Part shown: positions 1-5,429 of the stretch, in pieces
Position numbering within the stretch: position 1 is the first letter of the stretch
Layout of the letters: each line of letters starts with the position of its first letter
Source: Promethearchaeota archaeon
GTDB lineage: Archaea; Asgardarchaeota; Lokiarchaeia; Sigynarchaeales; SOKP01
Direction: 5' to 3'
DNA: 5,629 nt
NCBI GenBank assembly: GCA_030668025.1
Contig: DAOUUT010000248.1
Coordinates: 1 to 5,629 of the forward strand
The notes under the pieces: model-generated
Told to the model about the DNA's origin: nothing
Databases searched by the model: none
What the model saw: only the letters and a program-made list of their open reading frames with translations
Translations under genes and position numbers: made by a program

Positions 1-669
1 GGATACGAAGAGTTTTACGAATCTGCTGCAGAAAACTACGGAATAAATTATATTAGAGGACGAATTGCTGAAGTTTGGGAAGGTAAAGATCATAACATTG
101 TAATTAGAGCTGAAGACACTTTAATGCAAACGCCAATAGAATTAACAGTCGACTTGTTTGTTTTATCTGTTGGGTTAGAAGCTATGGCAGACGCAGACAA
201 AGTTTCTTCATTGTTAAGTGTTCAGCGATCCGAAGATGGATTCTTTATGGAAGCTCATCCAAAACTTAGACCCGTAGATACTTTAACCGATGGTATTTTT
301 ATTGCAGGAGTCGCTCAAGGACCGAAAGATATCCCTGACACCGTAGCTCAAGCAAAAGGAGCTGCTTCAAGCGCTTCAGCGTTAATGGCGCAAGGGGAAG
401 TCGAAATTGAACCGTATTATTCCGTTGTATTGGATCACTTATGTTCAGGTTGTAGAACTTGTCAATCCTTATGCCCATTTGGCGCTATAGATTTTGATGA
501 ATTTAAAAAGATTGCCGTTGTCAACTCAGCTCTTTGTAAAGGATGTGGAACTTGCGTATCTGCGTGCCCTTCAGGAGCCATGGTACAAAATCATTTTACC
601 GATATTCAACTCAATTCGATAATTAATTTTGCAGTAAAACAACCTCCCACTGAAAATGGAGGAAAATAA
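1..669 (+). CDS. hdrA: HdrA-like heterodisulfide reductase subunit A, C-terminal part (5' end outside window)
   Basis: The open frame runs in from base 1, so this is the last 222 residues of a longer protein; the ATG at 124 is internal. The first part resembles the FAD-binding region of HdrA: a GYEEFYE...YIRGRIAEVW stretch, then VLSVGLEAM and GIFIAGVAQGPKDIPDTVAQ, the segment closing the flavin fold. Two ferredoxin-type [4Fe-4S] motifs follow. One is CSGCRTCQSLCP (Cys at visible residues 148, 151, 154, 158) and the other CKGCGTCVSACP (179, 182, 185, 189). The tail NHFTDIQL is also typical of HdrA. In known systems HdrA is the cytoplasmic electron-bifurcating flavoprotein that passes electrons between hydrogenase or formate dehydrogenase modules, ferredoxin and HdrBC. 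No hdrB, hdrC or mvhD gene is present downstream, so the physiological partner cannot be judged. The N-terminal domains are unseen. Confidence 0.9.
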   Translation, partial: GYEEFYESAAENYGINYIRGRIAEVWEGKDHNIVIRAEDTLMQTPIELTVDLFVLSVGLEAMADADKVSSLLSVQRSEDGFFMEAHPKLRPVDTLTDGIFIAGVAQGPKDIPDTVAQAKGAASSASALMAQGEVEIEPYYSVVLDHLCSGCRTCQSLCPFGAIDFDEFKKIAVVNSALCKGCGTCVSACPSGAMVQNHFTDIQLNSIINFAVKQPPTENGGK

Positions 670-697
670 TTCTAAATTGTAATAATATTTAACTTAA

Positions 698-720
698 ATT
701 TTTTTATTCTTTCTACTTTT
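698..720 (+). terminator. T-rich terminator candidate after hdrA
   Basis: Starting 29 bases after the HdrA stop codon there is a run of seven T at 699-705, followed by more T-rich sequence to about 727 without a GC stem. Archaeal RNA polymerase can terminate at such U-tracts alone. If it works, the HAD gene that follows would need its own promoter; the ATATTTAA at about 686-693 is the only visible TATA-like candidate. The gap is uniformly AT-rich, so this is a weak call. Confidence 0.35.
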
Positions 721-733
721 ATTTTATTGAGAC

Positions 734-1339
734 ATGATAAAGAATATTATTTTCGATTTAGGAAACGTACTACTAAAATTCAAACCCGAGGAATTCTTAT
801 TACGGTTTACGAGCGATAAAGAACATATTAAGCAATTCGTTCCAAAGATCACCCGTAGTAAATTGTGGTTAGATTTAGATAAGGGTTTAGAATCGTTAAA
901 AAACGCGGAAATTATTTTTATATCTAAATATCCTGAAGAAGAAGAACTTATTTCGCTATTTTTTAATCATTGGATGGAAATGCTTACTCCAATTGAAGAA
1001 AACATTAGTATCTTATTGGATTTAAGCAAGTCAGGATATAATACCTATATTTTGTCGAATTTCATTAAGGAAGCGTTTAAATTTGTAAAAGAGAAATTTG
1101 ATTTTTTTACTGTATTCGACGGTCAAATAATTTCCGGAGAGGAAAAAGTTATTAAACCAGAGGAAGCGATTTACGAGACTTTACTTAAACGCTACCAATT
1201 AATTCCAGAAGAAAGTTTATTTATCGATGATGTCTTGTTTTTCTTGAAGCCAGCAAAAAAGCTAGGTATAAGTACTATTTGGAATCAGCCTCACACGGAT
1301 TTACGCAAAGAATTAAAAAAATTTAATGTCGTGATCTGA
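734..1339 (+). CDS. HAD-superfamily hydrolase, YihX-like (subfamily IA)
   Basis: A 201-residue soluble protein with all four haloacid dehalogenase motifs. Motif I is IIFDLGNVLL with the nucleophile D8. Motif II is YILSNF with S108. Motif III is K141 in VIKPEEAIYETLL. Motif IV is LFIDDV with D165 and D166. A small helical cap lies between motifs I and II (about residues 18-90). The closest resemblance I recognise is to the E. coli YihX type of sugar-phosphate phosphatase, which shares the DLGNV motif in which the usual second Asp of DxDx(T/V) is Gly. The asparagine that normally follows the motif IV acids (FIDDxxxN) is Phe170 here. The likely reaction is Mg-dependent hydrolysis of a small phosphate ester, with unknown substrate. 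The ATG at 734 places motif I at the expected distance from the N-terminus. It has no convincing ribosome binding site, so the mRNA may be leaderless. It lies 64 bases after hdrA on the same strand, with no obvious functional link. Confidence 0.82.
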   Translation: MIKNIIFDLGNVLLKFKPEEFLLRFTSDKEHIKQFVPKITRSKLWLDLDKGLESLKNAEIIFISKYPEEEELISLFFNHWMEMLTPIEENISILLDLSKSGYNTYILSNFIKEAFKFVKEKFDFFTVFDGQIISGEEKVIKPEEAIYETLLKRYQLIPEESLFIDDVLFFLKPAKKLGISTIWNQPHTDLRKELKKFNVVI

Positions 1340-1353
1340 ATAATTACGACTAG

Positions 1354-1370
1354 TTTTTAATGCAATTTTT
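1354..1370 (+). terminator. T-run terminator after HAD gene
   Basis: Two runs of five T (1354-1358 and 1366-1370) begin 15 bases past the HAD stop codon, and a further run of seven T lies at 1402-1408. They stand in the convergent gap where plus-strand transcription must stop before meeting the oppositely oriented DUF255 gene. No stem-loop is needed for this archaeal type. The function is inferred from composition and position. Confidence 0.4.
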
Positions 1371-1422
1371 ATTTAGATGAAAGACATTAAGTATTAGTAG
1401 ATTTTTTTATGTCCCTACTTTC

Positions 1423-1430
1423 GAAAAAAT
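1423..1430 (-). terminator. U-run terminator after DUF255 gene
   Basis: Six A on the plus strand at 1424-1429 read as a U-run on the minus strand, beginning 7 bases after the TGA stop (1436-1438) of the DUF255 gene. This is the only such tract close to the end of the nitroreductase-DUF255 operon. The call rests on position and composition only. Confidence 0.35.
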
Positions 1431-1435
1431 TGTTA

Positions 1436-3562
1436 TCATTTTGAACTCAAATATTCTAAAGCTTTGTTCACATCATTTGTTGGTGTCTTACAAGTTTTAT
1501 TAATGCATACATACGCAGTAGCTTTTCCATCGAATTTGTCAAAATACTGAACGAAATTAGAAAACTCATCTATTTCTGGACTTGTTTTTTCTGTAGGTCG
1601 AAATATTAAGGATTTATTAGGCAAAAAATGTTTCTTTATCTCAGACAACATATCATTAGTATCTTCTTTGCCCGTGTCTCCTGCAATAACAAGAGAATAA
1701 GTCGGTCCAACGGCGTAATCTACAGCTGTCAAAAGGAAGGTATGTGCTACGGGCGACTTTCGAACATTTTCAGCAAAAACTCGACTGATGTGATCAGCTT
1801 TTTTTTCGTAATCTTGATTTCCTGTTAATTGAGCTAACTTGAGTAGATTCAACATCGCAACAGAGTTTCCAGAAGGAATAGCACCGTCATAAATCTCTTT
1901 CTGACGAGCTAACAATTTCTCTCCGTCTTCCGCAGTAAAGAAGAACCCCCCTATAAACGAGTCCCAAAAATGATTTATTTGGTCTTCAGTTAAATCTATA
2001 GCCGTTTTTAAGTAAAATGTGTCAAATGTAGCTTCATACAAATTAATTAAACCCCAGATAAGAAACGAATAATCGTCTATATAAGCGTCAATTTCAGCAG
2101 TCCCGTCGCGATACCTATGTAAAAGACGCCCATTTGACCTCCGTAAATCTTTAAGGATGAAATTAACGGCTTTTTTCGCAGCTTCAATGTATTTTAGTTC
2201 ATTCAATACGAAACCACCTTTAGCTAGGGCAGCAATCATTAATCCATTCCAATCAGTTAATATTTTATCGTCGCGATGAGGTTTAATCCGAGTTTCTCGC
2301 GAATTGAAAAGCTTTTGTCTCATAGATTCTATAGAATTATGAAAATTTTCTTCTTGAGAGTTAGTGAGCTCAGATAGACCAACCTTCAAATGAAGAATAT
2401 TTTTGCCAGTTTTCTCTCTAGTAGCTTCATCCAAATAATTACCGTTAGTTTCAACGTTATAAATGCTTTCTATTAGCTCAGCATCCTCTTTTTCTAAGAT
2501 TCTTTCAATTTGTTCTTTAGTCCAAAGGTAAAACTTTCCCTCTTCTCCTTCGCTATCGGCGTCTTCGGCCGAATAGAATCCCCCTTCAGGAGAGCTCATA
2601 TCTCGCAAAACATATGTAAAAATCTCTTTAGCAGTGTCACTGTACTCAATATTCCCAGTCGCTTGATAAGCTTCTAAATAGCTGAGCGCTAATAGAGCCT
2701 GATCATACAGCATCTTCTCGAAATGAGGCACTAACCAGTTAACATCAGTAGAATAACGATGAAATCCAAAACCAATTTGATCGTAAATACCCCCTCGCCT
2801 CATAGCCTTAAGAGTGTTTTCAACCATATTTAAAGCGTTTTTATCTTCTGTTCTTTTCCAATATCTTAATAAGAATAACAAATTATGAGGCGAAGGAAAT
2901 TTTGGTGCGCTACCAAAGCCGCCTTTCATTTCGTCAAATCGCTTACTTAACCGAGAATACGCGTTTTCTATAACTTTTTCTTCAAGACTTCTTCCTGGAG
3001 ACTCAACGTTGATGTCTTGTAGGGCAAATGTAATTTTTTCGCTCGACGCCAACAACTCCTTTCTTTCGTTTTTCCACAAATTCTCCACTCGATTTATTAA
3101 ATCAATTAAGCCAATTCTTCCAAAACGGCTTTCTTTGGGAAAATATGTGCCGGCAAAGAAAGGTTTTTTATCTGGAGTCATTAAAATCGTTAGTGGCCAA
3201 CCCCCAGAATTGGTCATAATTTGGCAGACGGTCATATATATTTTATCGATGTCAGGTCGTTCTTCTCGGTCAACTTTAATAGAGACAAAAACATCGTTCA
3301 TAAATTTAGCAACAGTAGGGTCTTCAAAAGATTCGTGTGCCATTACATGGCACCAATGGCAAGTAGAGTAGCCAACTGAAAGAAATATCGGTTTATCTTC
3401 CACTTTTGCTTTTTCAAAAGCCTCTTCTCCCCAAGGATACCAATCTACTGGATTCTCAGCGTGTTGTAGTAAATAAGGGCTTTTTTCAGTTATTAATTTA
3501 TTGAATTTCCTATTAAGTTGCCGCACATCTTTTTGTTTTTTGTTTTCTTCTATGATTTTCAC
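1436..3562 (-). CDS. DUF255 thioredoxin-domain protein (YyaL / SPATA20 family)
   Basis: A 708-residue, full-length member of the family annotated as 'thioredoxin domain-containing protein' (bacterial YyaL, animal spermatogenesis-associated protein 20). The N-terminal thioredoxin-like domain (about residues 20-185) opens with [20 protein letters not shown]. It has a CHWC redox motif (C68, C71) followed by the signature [10 protein letters not shown], then [12 protein letters not shown], where P123 is the probable cis-proline, and FAGTYFP. The rest is a six-hairpin (alpha/alpha) glycosidase-like domain. Recognisable blocks there are [12 protein letters not shown] (214-225), [14 protein letters not shown] (257-270), HFEKMLYDQ (280-288), [10 protein letters not shown] (330-339), [15 protein letters not shown] (432-446) and [10 protein letters not shown] (561-570). 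The family C-terminal pair C686/C691 (VCINKTC) is also present. The biochemical role of the family is unsettled; a thiol-redox role is inferred from CHWC. There is no signal peptide, so it is cytoplasmic. The start taken here is GTG, three bases after the nitroreductase stop. The ribosome binding site overlaps that GTG, so the exact start is doubtful, but the family core begins only near residue 20. Confidence 0.9.
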   Translation of the reverse strand: MKIIEENKKQKDVRQLNRKFNKLITEKSPYLLQHAENPVDWYPWGEEAFEKAKVEDKPIFLSVGYSTCHWCHVMAHESFEDPTVAKFMNDVFVSIKVDREERPDIDKIYMTVCQIMTNSGGWPLTILMTPDKKPFFAGTYFPKESRFGRIGLIDLINRVENLWKNERKELLASSEKITFALQDINVESPGRSLEEKVIENAYSRLSKRFDEMKGGFGSAPKFPSPHNLLFLLRYWKRTEDKNALNMVENTLKAMRRGGIYDQIGFGFHRYSTDVNWLVPHFEKMLYDQALLALSYLEAYQATGNIEYSDTAKEIFTYVLRDMSSPEGGFYSAEDADSEGEEGKFYLWTKEQIERILEKEDAELIESIYNVETNGNYLDEATREKTGKNILHLKVGLSELTNSQEENFHNSIESMRQKLFNSRETRIKPHRDDKILTDWNGLMIAALAKGGFVLNELKYIEAAKKAVNFILKDLRRSNGRLLHRYRDGTAEIDAYIDDYSFLIWGLINLYEATFDTFYLKTAIDLTEDQINHFWDSFIGGFFFTAEDGEKLLARQKEIYDGAIPSGNSVAMLNLLKLAQLTGNQDYEKKADHISRVFAENVRKSPVAHTFLLTAVDYAVGPTYSLVIAGDTGKEDTNDMLSEIKKHFLPNKSLIFRPTEKTSPEIDEFSNFVQYFDKFDGKATAYVCINKTCKTPTNDVNKALEYLSSK

Positions 3563-3565
3563 CTT

Positions 3566-4138
3566 TTATAACTTAATAAATGGTTTGGTAAATTCATCTA
3601 TGAAAACGAATTCTTTAAATTGTTTTCTTTCTGGTCTTTGATTCTCTTTGGATTTTTGTATATCAGTTAATTCTTCCTTAAGTTCTTTAGACTGTTTGCC
3701 GATTGCTATTAAGGAAATTAATCGCATATGTTCTGGAATGCCAAGCACTCTCTTTGCCCCATCTTCATTAAAACCCGCGATAGGGTGCGCAACAAGACCT
3801 AATTCTGTAGCTCGGAGTATTATAAAGGCGCTCGCTAAACCCGTATCGAAAAGATAATATTGTCTCTCTTTGATAACGCAATCATTTTTTACTTCGCTAA
3901 ACACTGCGATAATTAATGAACTTAATTCTACCCACTTATTAGTTATTGATAACGACCCGTGAAGTTTTTCTAGTTGCTCTTTATCGCGAACAAATACATA
4001 TTTCCATGGTTGTTTATTAAAGCAAGATGGCGCTAGTCGCGCTGATCCTGCCAAATCTTCTATTAACTCGTCGGAAATCTCAATTGATTCAAGAGATCTA
4101 TATGCTCTTCTTTTTTCAATCGCAATTTTTACATCCAT
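3566..4138 (-). CDS. nitroreductase-family FMN oxidoreductase
   Basis: A 190-residue protein matching the nitroreductase family in length and motif order. Near the N-terminus KRRAYRS (residues 9-15) supplies the FMN-phosphate arginines. APSCFNKQPWKYVFV (36-50) is the conserved flavin segment. DTGLASAFIILRATELGL (98-115) is the helix that usually packs against FMN and the dimer partner, followed by HPIAGFN. A basic RPERKQF (168-174) near the end corresponds to the C-terminal FMN contact. These enzymes are homodimeric flavoproteins that use NAD(P)H to reduce quinones, nitro compounds, enones or other acceptors; the substrate here is unknown. The ATG is supported by an AAAGGTG ribosome binding site (4146-4152) with a 7-base spacer. 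The gene is first in a probable operon with the DUF255 gene, which starts three bases after its TAA stop and in the same frame. No membrane segment or signal peptide is present. Confidence 0.87.
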   Translation of the reverse strand: MDVKIAIEKRRAYRSLESIEISDELIEDLAGSARLAPSCFNKQPWKYVFVRDKEQLEKLHGSLSITNKWVELSSLIIAVFSEVKNDCVIKERQYYLFDTGLASAFIILRATELGLVAHPIAGFNEDGAKRVLGIPEHMRLISLIAIGKQSKELKEELTDIQKSKENQRPERKQFKEFVFIDEFTKPFIKL

Positions 4139-4145
4139 ATTTTAG

Positions 4146-4152
4146 CACCTTT
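4146..4152 (-). promoter_or_regulatory. Shine-Dalgarno site of the nitroreductase gene
   Basis: AAAGGTG on the minus strand, 7 bases before the ATG at 4138. It complements the archaeal 16S rRNA 3' end and fixes this start over the nearby out-of-frame ATG at 4134-4132. Confidence 0.75.
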
Positions 4153-4166
4153 AAAAGAATGTTTTA

Positions 4167-4205
4167 AAACCTTAAATTTGAAGGTTTCATTTATGATTGA
4201 AACCT
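4167..4205. repeat. three-arm alternating inverted repeat (possible operator or leader switch)
   Basis: Three related segments lie in a row: AAACCTT (4167-4173), AAGGTTTCA (4181-4189) and TGAAACCT (4198-4205). The first pairs with the second (7 bp, 7-base loop), and the second also pairs with the third (AGGTTTCA with TGAAACCT, 8 bp, 8-base loop). The middle segment therefore has two mutually exclusive partners. A perfect palindrome, GTTTTAAAAC, covers 4161-4170. All of this sits between the nitroreductase ribosome binding site and the likely TATA box. That is where an archaeal repressor would bind or an RNA leader would fold. The pairing is seen directly; a regulatory role is inferred. Confidence 0.5.
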
Positions 4206-4218
4206 AATTAATTAAGAA

Positions 4219-4228
4219 ATATTTAAAG
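4219..4228 (-). promoter_or_regulatory. TATA-like promoter candidate for nitroreductase-DUF255 operon
   Basis: The minus strand reads CTTTAAATAT here. With the usual archaeal spacing of about 26 bases, transcription would begin near 4198, inside the distal arm of the inverted repeat, giving a leader of about 60 bases. Another TATA-like string, TTTATATT, lies farther upstream at about 4302-4309. The rest of the 205-base gap (4139-4343) shows no coding or RNA gene. In such AT-rich DNA this assignment is tentative. Confidence 0.3.
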
Positions 4229-4330
4229 AATATCAATATGCGCCTTATTAGATATTAGCTTTCTATATGAATTATTTTGAGTTATAGCTCTTTGATTTGG
4301 AATATAAATAATTAATAAAGAAATAATTAG

Positions 4331-4343
4331 GAAAAAATAAAAA
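4331..4343 (-). terminator. U-run terminator after the MaoC operon
   Basis: Immediately after the TAA stop at 4344-4346 the minus strand reads five T, A, six T. This is a classic stem-less archaeal U-tract terminator position. It would separate the MaoC transcript from the nitroreductase operon downstream on the same strand. Confidence 0.45.
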
Positions 4344-4775
4344 TTACTTTGCTTTCAAGGCTATAACTGCGGAACCTTGCGTTGTAATTCTTTCGTCTTG
4401 AGTTTCGCTTAGAACGCTAATTTCGACCAAATTTTCGCCGTTTTCAGAATATTTTTTCAATACCTTTCCCTTTAACGTTAAAGTATCGTTCTCATTTGTC
4501 ATACAAGCAAATCTAATTTTGAAGTCTTTTAACGCTCCTCCCTTTGCCCAATCAGTAATGTAAGACCCGACTGTTGACATAACAAGCATTCCATGGGCGA
4601 TACATCCAGGTAGTTTAGCAACTTTCGCAAATCCCTCGTCGTAATGAATTTTATTATAATCTCCAGATGATGATGCGTAATCTATTAATTGTTGCAGAAC
4701 AATTTGTACCTTTTTTAATGTAGGTAATTCCATTCCAATTGAAATATCTTCAAAAAACAAATCTTCTATAGACAA
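4344..4775 (-). CDS. MaoC-like (R)-hydratase, catalytic subunit (TTG start)
   Basis: A 143-residue single hot-dog-fold protein of the MaoC dehydratase/R-specific enoyl-CoA hydratase family. The signature YASSSGDYNKIHYDEGFAK (33-51) contains the catalytic dyad D39 and H44 in the GDxNxxH arrangement, though Lys42 stands where Pro is usual. The conserved GCIAHGMLVM (57-66) follows. The expected reaction is reversible hydration of trans-2-enoyl-CoA to (R)-3-hydroxyacyl-CoA, as in beta-oxidation, fatty-acid-like synthesis or polyester supply. The start is TTG at 4773-4775, supported by AAGGTGA (4784-4790) with an 8-base spacer; no ATG lies nearby. The gene follows its partner (stop at 4797) after 21 bases, so the two are surely co-transcribed. 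The downstream partner domain of bacterial bifunctional MaoC enzymes is absent, so activity probably needs a homo- or heterodimer. The fold call is firm, the substrate unknown. Confidence 0.87.
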   Translation of the reverse strand: MSIEDLFFEDISIGMELPTLKKVQIVLQQLIDYASSSGDYNKIHYDEGFAKVAKLPGCIAHGMLVMSTVGSYITDWAKGGALKDFKIRFACMTNENDTLTLKGKVLKKYSENGENLVEISVLSETQDERITTQGSAVIALKAK

Positions 4776-4783
4776 TTTTCAAA

Positions 4784-4790
4784 TCACCTT
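4784..4790 (-). promoter_or_regulatory. Shine-Dalgarno site selecting a TTG start
   Basis: AAGGTGA on the minus strand lies 8 bases before the TTG at 4775 and 6 bases after the stop codon of the upstream gene. It is the main support for the non-ATG start. A second TTG seven bases nearer the site is out of frame. Confidence 0.7.
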
Positions 4791-4796
4791 TTTAAT

Positions 4797-5237
4797 TTAA
4801 TGGAACACGATTAACGAAATGATTAAATCAAAAACTTTTTCTCCAGTATCCTTGTTTTTTCCACTTGTGACCGCTGTAATTAAATCCATCTTACCTCTTT
4901 TACCTTCTTTTTCAACAATATTTTCGACTTTGGTTTGATATGTAATGGTATCTCCGGCACAACCTTGAGAGTAATATTTAATCTCTCTGCCACCATCTAA
5001 TAATTTTCTAAAATCTATCCCCAAAGTTGAAAAAAAATTATTATCTGAGAATGTCATTCTCGTGTAAAAGGTAGTAGGGGCAGGTATATCTTTAAAGCCT
5101 TGATTTTTGGCTTCACTGATGTCGTAATAAATTGGGTTCGATTCCCTTATCGCGTTAGCAAAATGAGAGATGCGCCAACGAGTAATAACCATTTCTTTTG
5201 GCGTAAATTCGTAGCCAATGAATTTTCTATCAATCAT
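4797..5237 (-). CDS. MaoC N-terminal-type dehydratase subunit (FAS1-like, non-catalytic partner)
   Basis: I place the start at the ATG at 5235-5237, giving 146 residues, the usual length of a MaoC_dehydrat_N / FAS1-like dehydratase domain. The protein opens with MIDRKFIGYEF, then VTRWRISHFANAIRESNPIYYD in outline (residues 17-39), APTTFYTRMTF (53-63), GGREIKYYSQGCAGDTIT (82-99) and a C-terminal hot-dog strand. At the place of the catalytic GDxNPxH it has ESNPIYY (32-38), so neither the Asp nor the His is present. This matches the non-catalytic subunit of paired dehydratases such as mycobacterial HadA or HadC, which bind substrate while the partner (here the gene at 4344-4775) brings the active site. 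The same frame stays open upstream to a TTG at 5372, but those 45 codons encode a Lys/Ile-rich low-complexity string from AT-rich intergenic DNA and are not counted. No clear ribosome binding site precedes the ATG, so a leaderless or near-leaderless mRNA is possible. Confidence 0.8.
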   Translation of the reverse strand: MIDRKFIGYEFTPKEMVITRWRISHFANAIRESNPIYYDISEAKNQGFKDIPAPTTFYTRMTFSDNNFFSTLGIDFRKLLDGGREIKYYSQGCAGDTITYQTKVENIVEKEGKRGKMDLITAVTSGKNKDTGEKVFDLIISLIVFH

Positions 5238-5279
5238 GTAAATTCTAAATTCTCTTTTAATTTTAATTAATTTTAGATG

Positions 5280-5287
5280 TTTTAAAG
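5280..5287 (-). promoter_or_regulatory. TATA-like promoter candidate for MaoC operon
   Basis: The minus strand reads CTTTAAAA preceded by AAAAC, a plausible archaeal TATA box with an A-rich BRE. Start of transcription would fall near 5258, about 20 bases before the ATG at 5237. The region is so AT-rich that other placements are possible. Confidence 0.3.
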
Positions 5288-5358
5288 GTTTTATTTTGAA
5301 GATTTTGGGTTTTATTTTTTTTATTTTCTTTTGTAAAAAATCGGTCCTTATTGTTTTA

Positions 5359-5383
5359 AATAGATAGTTCAATGAAATCTATT
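5359..5383. repeat. 7-bp inverted repeat in the divergent promoter region
   Basis: AATAGAT (5359-5365) and ATCTATT (5377-5383) form a perfect 7-bp inverted repeat around an 11-base spacer. It lies just upstream of the TATA-like sequence of the secreted-protein gene. The half-site spacing, 18 bases from start to start or just under two helical turns, would suit a dimeric regulator. In AT-rich DNA a repeat this short can arise by chance. Confidence 0.3.
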
Positions 5384-5400
5384 ATAACTAAAATACCTAT

Positions 5401-5414
5401 TAAATATTTATAAT
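5401..5414 (+). promoter_or_regulatory. TATA-like promoter candidate for the secreted DNRLRE protein gene
   Basis: TAAATATTTATAAT lies 16-29 bases ahead of the ATG at 5430. That distance would put the transcription start at or close to the ATG, fitting the absence of any ribosome binding site there (leaderless mRNA). Short arms CTATTA (5397-5402) and TAATAG (5414-5419) flank it symmetrically. Confidence 0.4.
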
Positions 5415-5429
5415 AATAGTGTAAAAATA

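Noticed and set aside
124..669. The ATG at 124 as the start of a short ferredoxin-like protein
   Set aside because: The frame is open to base 1 and the 41 upstream residues match HdrA, so this Met is internal to a longer gene.
1628..1828. A 66-codon open frame on the plus strand
   Set aside because: It is antisense to the well-conserved C-terminal part of the DUF255 gene, with no supporting signals.
3009..3371. A 120-codon open frame on the plus strand
   Set aside because: It is antisense to the conserved thioredoxin domain of the DUF255 gene and shows no recognisable motif or ribosome binding site.
3648..3857. A 69-codon open frame on the plus strand
   Set aside because: It is a shadow of the nitroreductase gene on the opposite strand.
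4206..4343. Possible small gene or RNA between the MaoC and nitroreductase operons
   Set aside because: Only very short frames (seven codons or fewer) start with ATG here, and apart from the terminator and promoter-like strings no stable structure or conserved motif was visible.
5134..5146. GGGTTCGATTCCC, which looks like a tRNA T-arm
   Set aside because: It lies within the coding sequence of the MaoC N-terminal-type protein (codons for RESNP on the minus strand). I found no acceptor, D or anticodon arms around it.
5238..5372. A 45-residue N-terminal extension of the upstream MaoC protein, from a TTG start at 5372
   Set aside because: It encodes a Lys/Ile-rich low-complexity string from phased T-tract DNA, has no ribosome binding site, and the MaoC_dehydrat_N domain begins naturally at the ATG at 5237.
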